Positions 25,401 to 35,565 of a stretch of 64,000 bases of DNA are shown piece by piece; position 1 is the stretch's first letter, and each line of letters starts with the position of its first letter. The notes beneath the pieces were generated by a model. It searched no databases and was not told where the DNA came from. It saw only the letters and a list, made by a program, of their open reading frames with translations. The translations under genes were made by a program, and so were the position numbers. Source of the DNA: Diploscapter coronatus (Eukaryota > Nematoda > Chromadorea > Rhabditida > Rhabditidae); the NCBI GenBank assembly GCA_964036155.1, contig OZ038423.1:37401249-37465248 (forward strand), in the 5' to 3' direction.

Positions 25401-28400
25401 CCGGACACCTGCCAGCGAACAAGGTCGGAGGCAGAAGGGTCGTCAATAAGAAGGTTGGGAAATGATCGATTTTTGAAAATCAATAAAGTTTTGCAGGACC
25501 AGCGCAATTCCGAGTCGGAAAGGGCGATTTCGGAGAGTTCCGACGAGACCAAGAGCATCTTGGACACGCATTTGCCCGCTCAGGTTCGAAATTTGGATTT
25601 TCTTTATATTTTCAACAACAAAACCAATGGTTCAATTTTCCAAATTTCACAGCGAAAAATCAAGGGAATTTCAAAATCGAGTTTTTTTAGTCAAAACTCT
25701 AAAAAAAAGCCCTAAGAACTTTGAAGCAAAGACAAAGTAGAATGTGTTGGTTTTAGCTAGAGAAGGCGTACCCGCCCGAGGCAGTGCGCACGTACCACGA
25801 GAAGCCGCATCCGCGTCATCAGCCGACCCAGAACGCCCACGTGCAGCAGATCACGCGTCCCGTCATTCAGCCGAGGCAGTTCAACCACTCCAAAATCCCC
25901 AAGGCATAACTCGACCCAACCCACAAAGACGTACCGTATCCTCGAGTTGAAGCCTCTCCTTTCTAATGTTCTTACACCTCCCTTCTAGAGAAATCTTGTA
26001 TTTGTCGGAGGCTTTTCTGACCTTTTTGAACTAGTTACCCCCTCAAGTTGCTCTTGTCCTTTTGTAGAAATCACCCCGCTTCTTTCTCTTCCCCATGTTA
26101 TTTTCCAGGAAAGAGGGCAATTAGTGCAAGAGGTCACTTTTTTCACAATTCCTTGCTTTTCTATACTCCTTATCTACCCTACCCGTTGACAAATACAAAG
26201 AGCCCTCTAGAAGCTGAAAAACAGAAGCCCCGGGCTTAAATTTCAAAATACGGCAACTGTTTTCATCTCTCCCTTTTTCTCAGTGAAACGGTTTACGGTA
26301 AAAATTCTTGAGCGAGTCTGTATAGAAAATACTTGATAAAACCCGAACTTGCATTTCGGATACAAAAATGATCAATCCATGTAGATACTTTCTTGAAGCA
26401 TAGCTGCTGTTTTATCTCCCCACGTTCTCTAATTTGTTCAAAGCATTCCTCTACTCACTTTTATCCTTTTCTGTTGTAAAGTACTTTTCTTTGAATTTAT
26501 GGGTGTAGCATATTCTATTCAGTAGATGATAATAGTCATCGAGACCTAATTTTTTGATGTGCATATGATTTTCTATGAAGAAAGTAAAGACTTGACAGGA
26601 TAACGAGAATATTTGAAACTTGATAATTTACAAATCCCAATGCAGATGAAGAATTGATAGTTTAGACATCTTGCAACTTGATGAGAAAGTATGCGAGTGT
26701 TTCTTATCATCTCAATCCTACATACTATTTCATTTAGTTGCAAGATTTCAAGATTTACGAATATCAAATAGTTAAAGACAACAAACTTTTGTGAATGAAG
26801 CATTGACGAGTCCTCGAATGGCACGCAGACTTTGATAGGCCAGGTTGAAGTGCTCGGAATCGAGAAATTGACAGATAAGATCGAGCAGAGACGAGCTGCC
26901 CGAGGCCAACAGGGCTGATTCCTGAAATTTTTACAAGCTACGTTCAATTTTAGCAAAATTTACTCAAATTAATTTTCTTAGAATTTAAAAGGAATTTACC
27001 GATTTTGTAAATAACCTGTGCTCGGATCCACGAAACTCTCGGAACCTCCGAAATCCTTCCTATAGGAAGACTTCGGAGGTTCCGCGAGTTTCGTGGATCT
27101 ATACACTGAACTATATCGAGAAGAACTCAAAGAAACAACACAAGTTAATGAATTTCAAAAACAAAGCTTTTATCTAGTAAAAAAGATAGAAATTAACCTT
27201 ATGAACGACAACATTCGCAACCAATCGAGTAACGGATGTCTTGACCGACAACGACGTCGAGGAGCTTTCCAGAATTCGAACTAAATCAGGCGAATTTAAA
27301 AATCGGAACTAGGAAGACAACTGAGAAGTGACGGGATGTCGTGAGCTATATTTTTTCACTTTCTCCCACTTTCCCTTCCTTCGCTTATTCCTAACTGTAG
27401 CGCACGTCATCCCGTCATTTCAACAGTTGTCGGAAAAAAATACAACTTTACCTATCATAGGCACAATTCGGTGTTGAAGTCGTTTGATCTCAAGACAAAT
27501 GGCGATCGAGAAATTGCAGCAATTCGCCAGGCAGCTCGACACAAGCTGGAGGGTTTCGTCGTTGTATCTGGAAAAAGGAGAATCAAATATTCTCTTTCTG
27601 TGCCCGTATTAATAAACGCATCAGGAGGCTCCCAATGCGTTTATGAATACGGACACTGGAAAACTTCAGCTCCAACTTTATTCTGCTTCCGTTAACTTCT
27701 TTTTTTAATTTAACTTCAATCTTATTGTAAATTTAAAGTTAAACTGAAATGGAGTCTGAACATTTTTGACCTCTTGATAATTCGTCAACACAATTTGTAA
27801 AATTCGCCAGATTTTTCCCTCCTTCTCCACTCTCTCCATCCAACAGTTGATAAATTTTACAAATTTATATTGGTGATTTTCGGATGAATTAGACGAGACG
27901 AAAATATTTCTCTTAAGAATTTTGAAAAAAACGAACTCACTCGTTCTTCCCGATGAAAGCGACCTGCGCAGTAAGTATTTCAGTTAGCATGCTCACATTC
28001 TCGTTCTTGACGATGCAGTCTACTGCGGCTGCATTTGCCAGCGTTCCCTTCAACTGCTTCAGATGCCCGCTCACGTCGCCATTTTCTCTGTGATCAAATT
28101 CATAGTTGATTTTTTATTTTACTTGGATTTAAATTCTAAAATTTATCGAAGAGCTCAAACATTTCAGACTTTTAGTGAAACAATCTCATAGTCGATTTAA
28201 ATTTCGGTCTGAATTTCAAATTCGACAGCTTTTTGGAGAGTTCCAACATTTTCGACTTTTAGCGAAATCTTGTTGGTAGAGAAGAAAAAGTTCATAAACT
28301 TTACAAGAAGTCAAATTTTACTGACCGTAAATTCTAAATTTCGGGTAATTTTCGAAATCTTGTACCTGCCAACTTGCTCGATTTTCTCGACGATTCCCCT

Positions 28401-28499
28401 GATCGTCTCTTGCACGTCTTCCTTTGTTTTCGTCTTCTTCGCTCCAGGCGGCTTCAATTTTACGTCATCGGCTTCTGACCGCAGCCTCTTTCCGGACAT
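19422..28499 (-). CDS. armc5: ARMC5-like protein: armadillo repeats plus BTB domain
   Basis: A large minus-strand gene of about 22 exons; roughly 700-800 residues can be read. It starts MSGKRLRSEADDVKLKPPG at 28499 with a basic, probably nuclear, N-terminus. Armadillo-type helical repeats follow (VSCLLAN-like QLVSSCLANCCNFSIAI, LVNASF, VLITLANASHDLREK, SANITANCRLLSS, RLIIIDSLRHFVHDTLG). After a spacer comes VLDALCSSPCRMTKFGSYCE followed by RCERNAELGREIL, a cysteine-rich block that resembles the ARMC5 region between the ARM and BTB domains. A BTB domain follows (ELVTFMNGDDGSELTKVPLS, CLLKRSRYFEGMFS), then a post-BTB helical part ending SKFRAFITQP. In mammals ARMC5 is a CUL3 substrate adaptor that promotes degradation of RNA polymerase II subunit RPB1. 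The identification rests on domain order and these blocks; another ARM-BTB protein is the main alternative. The ATG is at 28499. Exon edges are approximate. Confidence 0.72.
25303..25313 (+). promoter_or_regulatory. Candidate trans-splice acceptor of DAP1
   Basis: CTGAATTTTCAG ends at 25313, about 45 bases before the first ATG. It may be an SL acceptor or the end of a 5' UTR intron. The CT-rich tract further upstream (24715-24830) would be the promoter side. Confidence 0.45.
25358..25909 (+). CDS. dap1: Death-associated protein 1 (DAP1) homologue
   Basis: A small basic protein of about 110 residues from three exons: 25358-25453, 25497-25583 and 25757-25909. The block ETKAGHLPANKVGGRRVVNKK matches the DAP1 N-terminal signature (KAGHPPAVKAGGMRIVQK). 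The C-terminal block YPPEAVRTYHEKPHPRHQPT, then QNAHVQQITRP, matches the PP-A-HQKPH-QHIQQPR end of DAP1. In mammals DAP1 is an MTOR substrate that restrains autophagy; it has also been described as a ribosome-associated factor. There are tandem ATGs at 25358 and 25361. The middle is Ser/Glu-rich and looks disordered (NSESERAISESSDETKSIL). The gene is wholly inside an intron of ARMC5 on the opposite strand. It ends with TAA and the tail HSKIPKA. Confidence 0.85.
26618..26771. repeat. Inverted repeat in an ARMC5 intron
   Basis: CTTGATAATTTACAAATC and ACATCTTGCAACT on one side pair with AGTTGCAAGATTTCAAGATT and TACGAATATCAA on the other. It ends next to the exon at about 26788. It is probably a small fold-back element. 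Confidence 0.5.
27024..27101. repeat. Near-perfect hairpin in an ARMC5 intron
   Basis: Arms of about 29 bp (GGATCCACGAAACTCTCGGA, continuing ACCTCCGAA, and its reverse complement ending TTTCGTGGATCT) differ at only about two positions and enclose about 20 bases. Such high identity between the arms implies a young or maintained palindrome. Confidence 0.8.
27314..27433. mobile_element. Fold-back element in an ARMC5 intron
   Basis: The left arm GACAACTGAGAAGTGACGGG, continuing ATGTCG, pairs with the right arm CGTCATCCCGTCATTTCAAC, continuing AGTTGTC. The centre is pyrimidine-rich. It is non-coding and MITE-like. Confidence 0.65.
27603..27655. repeat. Hairpin in an ARMC5 intron
   Basis: CCCGTATTAATAAACGCAT and ATGCGTTTATGAATACGG pair over about 18 bp around a 12-base loop. 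A second, weaker inverted repeat (ACAATTTGTAAAATT against AAATTTTACAAATT) occupies about 27788-27867 in the same intron. Confidence 0.7.
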
Positions 28500-29777
28500 C
28501 ACCACGCACACGGCCAACGCGCTCTAGTGCTAAACACGACGATTTCAGCTAATTTCAAATGAAAATTGAAACTTTGAAGCGATCACTCCGTCATTTCTTT
28601 TCATTTTTGCAAGTTTTTTCGCGCATCAATTTTGATCGATTTTCTTTTGTCTTTTCGTATTTATATCGATTTCGTCTTGAAAACACCTAGACAGACTTTT
28701 GGCAAGTAGGAAAAGTTATAGGGTAGGGGTACGCAAATCCAAATGTTTCTGTAGAAAGTTGGTGCATAGGAGGGTATACCGTGTACGCAACAAGATTTTG
28801 GCAGAATATTTGGGCTTAAGGAGGGTACGCCCGGACAATATAGCTTAAGTTCTGCCCAGGGCTGCTTAGAAATGATTATCTACCGTAGTCTGGATGGTTG
28901 ATTACAGTATGCCCTGTGAGAGATTTAGCCGTTGGCTGCGCGACTGTGTGTATGTATGTGTATGTGTGGATCGATATATTGAATTGTATCGAGGACGAGA
29001 TGGGGATGGAGACGCAAAACAGACAGACAGCAATGCAGCAGGCCTAGACCCTAGACTGGGCTGGGGCTGTCTTTGCCCCCTCCCTCCCTCCTTTTCTCTG
29101 TCTTCTCTCGCATCCTACCCCTGCGCATGGAGCTATAGCCGGTCACTATTTCGCTTCTTCCCCTCTCCCACTTTCTATTGTCTCTAACCACCTCCTTTCG
29201 TGTCTAAACCTCTCGCTTTTTCACGCTATTTGCTCTACATTGGTGCCTCGCAGTGCCCAGCCTCTTTTCTCTCTCCCCGACACTCAGCGTCTATTCGCAA
29301 GCAACACAAACTAAAAATATTTCGATTTTTCAAAATTTTCTTGCACGCTCGATTCTTCCATGTATGCACGTTGGTTCAGCGATTTTTGGCGGGATGGGAT
29401 TTATCGATTTTTTGAAATTCGGAAGATTTTGAGAGAAAACAAGGGTCTATTGATTGGCTAAATCGATTGCGCGCCTGCTTTTGCTCAGCTCTGTCTTCTG
29501 ACCGCCGTTTTCGCGTTTTCACGGAACCCCTGCTTAGTTTTGTCCCTTTTCTAATTTTTCTAGCTGATTTTCTTCATTCTTTATTTCTGGCGATTCGAAT
29601 ATCTCACAATATCGCTAATTTGTCACCTGGCAAAATAGCACGTGAAAAAACACGCTTCTTCCCTCTTTTTAATCTCGGCAGTTCTTATCTTTCAAAGTTG
29701 CGATTTTGTTGTTTTTTCGAGCATTTTTTGTTTTCCATATTTTAAATGAAAATCGTAAGTTTGCAGTGTGCGGTTCG
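28500..29777. promoter_or_regulatory. Divergent promoter region ARMC5 / polybromo
   Basis: About 1.3 kb between the two start codons. It contains a TG-rich microsatellite (about 28947-28970), a pyrimidine-rich stretch (29075-29300) similar to those before DAP1 and the PDE1 exon at 51837, and an acceptor-like TTTGCAG ending at 29766 just 11 bases before the polybromo ATG. Frames in this stretch are low-complexity and were rejected as genes. Confidence 0.5.
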
Positions 29778-32700
29778 ATGAGTGCGAAACGCAAGAGAAA
29801 TCAAACCGAGGCGTTGGATTCGGCCAGCAATGGAGGCACGGGGGCTGTGCCCGTGAAGAAGAGAAAGGGCCGACAGACCAACGAGGAGAAGACTATCAAG
29901 AAGGAGACGGTAGGGGTTGAGAAATTCGAATATCGATTTTTTTTCGAAAATACCACCCATGGAAGTAATAAAGAAAATTTTCTACTTTTGTTGAAAGAAC
30001 AAGAAAAAAGTAGGAAAGGGAGGTTTTCCAAAATGGGAATGAAAATGATTGAAAGAAGATTTGCAGGCAGCCACGGGCAGAGCTCTGATCGAGATTCTGC
30101 GGAATCACAAAGGGCAGGAGAACAAGTCCATCGCAGAACACTTCATGCGCACTCCATCGCGCAGGTTGGAGAATTTTAAAATTCTGTAATTTCACTCCCA
30201 AACATGAAATTTTGCCGCCTCTAAACATTTTCTTCGAGCTATTCGATGGTTTTCCAATTTTTCTACTTTGCAGAGTCGATCCTGAGTACTACAAACAGAT
30301 CAGCAACCCGATGGATTTCGCCAAAATCCTGGCCAAACTCAACTCGCTCGACTATGCAAATTTCGTCGAACTCTGTGCAGACATCCAGCTGCTCTTCGAC
30401 AATTCTTTAACCTATTACAAGGTGATAAAAATGTCAAATTCTTGAAGGAAACTCTGCCCTCGGGTTCACAAATATTTCGGAGTGCCCGGAAAAGTTTCCT
30501 ATAATACATAAATCCCTGTTATGTGGTTCGAATTTCAAAAAAGAAGACTTCCGAATGTTCTGTGAAGGATCCTGTCACTGAATTGTCTTAGAAATGTTGG
30601 AAATTCCGAATTCCGTTGACCTATGAGTAAAGAAGAGCTGTGATTTTCAGGAGGATACCGAGGAGAGCAAGGCTGCAAAAGAGCTGATGACTGTGTTTGA
30701 AGATCTGAAGAAGCGAGTGGAGTCGGGTGAAAAGCTGAGAGCGGATGGGGGCGATGACAGCGATGCGGACGACAAGAGCAGCGTCGTTAGTGGGATTGTG
30801 GAGAATAGAGACAGGTTGGAAGTTATTTTAATTTGTCAATTGTTCGATTTCCCTAGATACCAATTCTAGGATTTTCTAACTGATGAAAATAAGTTGAAAA
30901 GCACATTTATTTCCAGAAAAATACAAGCATTTTTTGTGTTTCTGCAACAGAGTTGGGATTTTTCCATTGCAATTACGGGGTGCGGTGGACAAATTCCAAA
31001 GTCCTAAGTCTGTCCTGCAGTAAATTTAAGAAGATCTTGAGAGCTTCTTCATTTTATTGATTTTTTTTTAAAATGAATTCCCTTCTTCAGATCAGTCTCC
31101 CCCTTCGTTGCGGATGACTCCGAACGAGCCTCGACTGCATCCCCGGTGGACATCGATGTGAACATGTGCGAGGACGTGATTTGTGGCATTCTCGAACTCG
31201 CTGACAAATCCGGTCGCCTCATCTGCCCGCCTTTCAGAGTGCTGCAGTCTAAGGAGGTAGAAAACTGTTTATTCTTAAAAATTTCACAAAGCAAAGCACT
31301 GCCTTACAAGCCCTATCCTTTAGAAATAATGAGAGAAAGCGAGAGACAAAGACAGTTCTCTTTTTCTCTGCCCACAGCAGTTAAGGTGTAAATGCCGAGT
31401 TCCCAAGGATAGGGCTTGTAAAGCCGTTCAAAGTAGATAAAATTAGACTTTCAACTCCACTTGTATTTTCAAATTAGCAGGTTGAATCTGAAAAGTCGGC
31501 TACTGAAATCCTGAAATTTCCATTTTTTGCAGGAATTCCCCCTCTACTACGAGAAGATCGCCAATCCGATTGATCTCAAGCACATCGCGGAAAAGTCGCG
31601 TGCAGGCGAATACAAGACCTTCCGCGATCTGGAATCGGACATCCGCTTGCTCTGCAGAAATGCACAGCAGTTCTCAGGCAAGGGCATGGAGATCTATCGC
31701 GATGCGACCACAATCATGGACTTTTACAAGACCAAGAGTGAACAGGTAGGAGATTTATGGTTTGAAAATAACAAGAGGTTTACAAATACTGCATATTTTA
31801 AAGGGAAGATTTTCAAGAGTAATAATTTCTACGAGAAGAGTTCATACAGTTCCGCAGTGTCTGAAATTTCTGTGTTTTGTTCAAGTTGAATATTTTTCAT
31901 TTTCAGGTGATGGACAAAGGAGTTCATCCGAAGCGTCGCGAGAAGATCCACCGAGTCATCGACAGTCTGCTGCAACAGACTGCGAGTGCCTGGGGGACGG
32001 AGATGTACAGTGAGGACAGTGAAGAGGATGAAGACACGGAGGATAATGAAGTTGGAATTCAAACTTAATAATGACTTCAGCATAAATTGAATTCAAACAA
32101 CTTTCCGAATTTGATCGTTCTCTCACTATAATGTGCGCCTTTCTTTTCCCTGACATGTCACATCACTTCTTTAGAAATTTTATCACTAGAAATAGCTTTT
32201 CTTAGTGTTAACTTTCTTTTTCTGCAAATCTTTCTTTTTCTAGGACCCCAGATGGAAACTCTACTGGACAATCCGCAACAAGCGCAATGACCGTGACAAA
32301 AATGCCAATCTCGTCGATGCCTTCTTAGAGTTGCCCAACAGAACGTAATATTTTTATTGAGTTTCCAAAAAAATTGAATTTTTCAGCTACTACCCGGATT
32401 ACTACGACGAGATTTCGAGTCCGATGAGTCTGTTCATGATCAACAAAAAGCTGAAGGGCGGCAAGTACACCGATCTGGAAAGCGTCCTCAAGGATTTCCT
32501 CCAGGTAAGGAAGTTTCGATAGCAATTCGAAAATCACAAGGGAATAGCGAAAAGACATCAGAAATGGAATTCGAAAGAGTGGAAGATATCTTATAATTTT
32601 CTTTTCCAGTATGTCATTTTTGAAAACTCAATTTTTATATTAAAAAATTTAAGATCTGCTCGAACGCCTGCGAGTACAACATCGAGGGCTCGGAAATCTA

Positions 32701-35528
32701 CTCGGATGCCAAGAAGTTGGAAGACCTCGCTTTGAAGACTGTCAAACAGTTCCAGCCGGATCTGGATCTTTCGGTAGGGAAATTTTGGACTTTTGTAACC
32801 GGCTTAAAAATTTATAATCTTGCAACATTGATCATCTTTCCTACATTATTTCTTTGAAATGAGTAAAAATCATCTAAAAATGATATGACATAAAAGAAAA
32901 TTTCAGATATACGAGGAGAAAGTGGCTCTGATTGCAGCCACTCCCGGGCCACCTGTCAAGCCCCCGCCCGCACCGAAGCAGACGAAAACACCCAAAACTC
33001 CCACTGCGCCCAAACTCGTTCTCCCCAAGCGGGAGGACTTTGACGAAGCGATGAGCACGGACTCGGATAGCAGGGTAACACATTTGAAAATACGAATTTT
33101 CGGCAACTTGGAAACCTCGAGCCTCTCAAAATTCCTCAAAGCCATGCGAAATAGGTTGACAAATGGATGGGAGAGAAATGATTCTTTTGTCCACTCGGTT
33201 TTTAGCTGCAAGGAATCCAAGTTGCCAAGATTTCAAAAGTTATTGAAAATGAATTTGAAATTTGAAGACTCCACCGCCAACGGTGAATCACACAAATTCG
33301 CAAAAGAAAAAGTACTACAAGAAACCGAGATACCAACTCTCCACTGGTCTTTCCGCTGAGAACATAATTCAGGTTTAGAGAATTTAGAAATTTTAAGAAA
33401 AAATTACGTGTTGTGCAATTCGTATACATCTAGAAAATAGGATTAGGGAAAAGTGAATTTAGACAGATTTAGGAGGCGTTTATACCTTTGGACATCGTTT
33501 CAATGCCAAGCGACTTTGCATGGAATGGTATTTTGGTAGCAATATCGATTTTTAAATTGGCATTGACACGATGGCAAAGCTGTGAATACATCCTTCTGAC
33601 TTGTAACTTTTAGAGCCGCGCTTAACTGCAGAAAGCGAGATAGTGCTTCATTTCGAGAGACGGAAAGAAGACATGTTCTTGTTCTTTTTCTCTCCCAGAA
33701 AGATGCACTATCTTGTTTCTTGTGCAGATAACTGCGATTCAAAACCATTGTAACGTCTGTGACACCCTTACAAATGTAGTTTCTTCAATCAATGAAGTTA
33801 GGATTTTTGTGAGATTCGTATTTTTTTGTTTGCAGAACAGCAAGCCCGGGCGAAAGACGATGGACGAGTTGATGTTGCGCTTCCGCCTGAAGCTGATGGC
33901 CTTCTGGCAGTTCCTGCACGACTACAAAGAGGAGGGTCAGTACTGGCCGATTGGCGCGTTCATGGAACTCCCCGACAGAGTCCAATATCCCGACTACTAC
34001 GAGTACATCCAGCAGCCCATCGATATGAGAATCATCAGGGAGAAGATTGAGACTAACAAAGTAAAAAATAGATATTTTTTAAAATAAAAAACCAAATGTA
34101 TAACAATCAAAGTCGAGTCAGGAGTGTGATCTTTATGCAATGAGAAGTGTAATAGAATGAGTTGAAACTATCAATCAAGATAACTTGATCCTTGATCACA
34201 TTTTATAATGCAAGATATCCTGCCTTAGCTCGAATTCAATATGATTTCTTTCCGACTTACTTTCTAAGTAGGAAACTGAAATTTGAAAAATTTCAGTACG
34301 ACACCTCTGAGCAACTGATGGCAGATTTCATTGTGATGTTCGAGAACGCACTCACCTACAATGAGCCGAACTCTCAGGTAACGGTGCAACTTGGGAATTT
34401 GAGAGGAAAACGAATGTTTGCAGTTGGCGATGGACGCTTCCAGGTTGAAGGAAATGGTCCTGCAGAGACACGCGAACGACGCAGATGCACCGCATGAAAG
34501 CCCGAGAGCGCAGAAGGAGAAATATGGGTAAGAATCCAACATATTCGAATTTATTAAACTCACGGCTTTACAAGGCCTTATCCTTGGGGAACGTTCTGCA
34601 TTTACCTTAGCTGTGCGCAGAGACAACGAAAACTTTGTCTCTCGTTTTCCCTAACTATTCTTTGCTCTCTTCAATATTTTCAAAGGATAAAGCCGTGAAT
34701 TGGACTATTTTAAAAATAAAAATGTCTTCTACGGAAATTCCAGCTTAAACCAAATTTTAAAAAAGAAAAAAAACCCCCAGAAATTATTTTAAAATTCGTT
34801 TTAGATGGGTGAAATTGCGTCTGATAACCGAGGAAGAAAAGAAAAGAAAGGGCCAGAACGGAGCCACCCGCACGCCCCGTCCACCTGGCACTGGAGGCAC
34901 TGGAAGGAAGCGCAATGACAGTGCATCGAAGAACAGCGTGTCGGGCAACAGCCAATCCCAGATGTTCTTCTCGGATGACGAGTCCTCCAATTCTTCTATC
35001 AGGTAAATTTGTCTCCGAAAGTTGCCAAATCAATCGCTTTTGAGTTTATTGACTCTTCAAGGTTATATTAAAACAATTTTATCTACTGATGTGTCTCTTG
35101 CAGATCTCCCCAGCAGTCCTCGCAAGGCGGTCAGCATCTGCCTCCTCCCTCGACCATCCCGACGTTCGGCAGAAAGCGCAACACCAACAACTTCCACCAG
35201 TCCTCCAAGAGCAAGAAGACCGCCTCGGACCGCAATTCCGCCACGCCCACTCCGCAGTCTGTGCCTGGCCAGCAACCACCCGCTCACGGTATTGTCCCGC
35301 CTCCGCAGCCCTACGGCTATGGCGCCACCGGCCCCTATGACGGATATTCGCCTTATCCTCCGATGGGCTATCCTCATTATCCTCCTCCTCCTCCTCCTCC
35401 ACCTCATATGCAATCTCATCCCTACTACCATTCTCCCTTCCCTCAGCACTACGTCCACAACCCCTATCAACAGCCTCCTCCCCATGGCTACTATCCCCCA
35501 CCGCCCCATCCGGGAGCAGCCCACATGC

Positions 35529-35565
<37 letters not shown>

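Larger units (their letters stand above)
24490..26787 (-). other. Long ARMC5 intron hosting the DAP1 gene
   Basis: A 2.3-kb gap between ARMC5 exons at about 24332-24482 and 26788-26924, much longer than the neighbouring introns. It contains a pyrimidine-rich tract at about 24715-24830, T-runs, the whole DAP1 gene on the opposite strand and its 3' region. No further ARMC5 exon was recognised in it. Confidence 0.65.
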
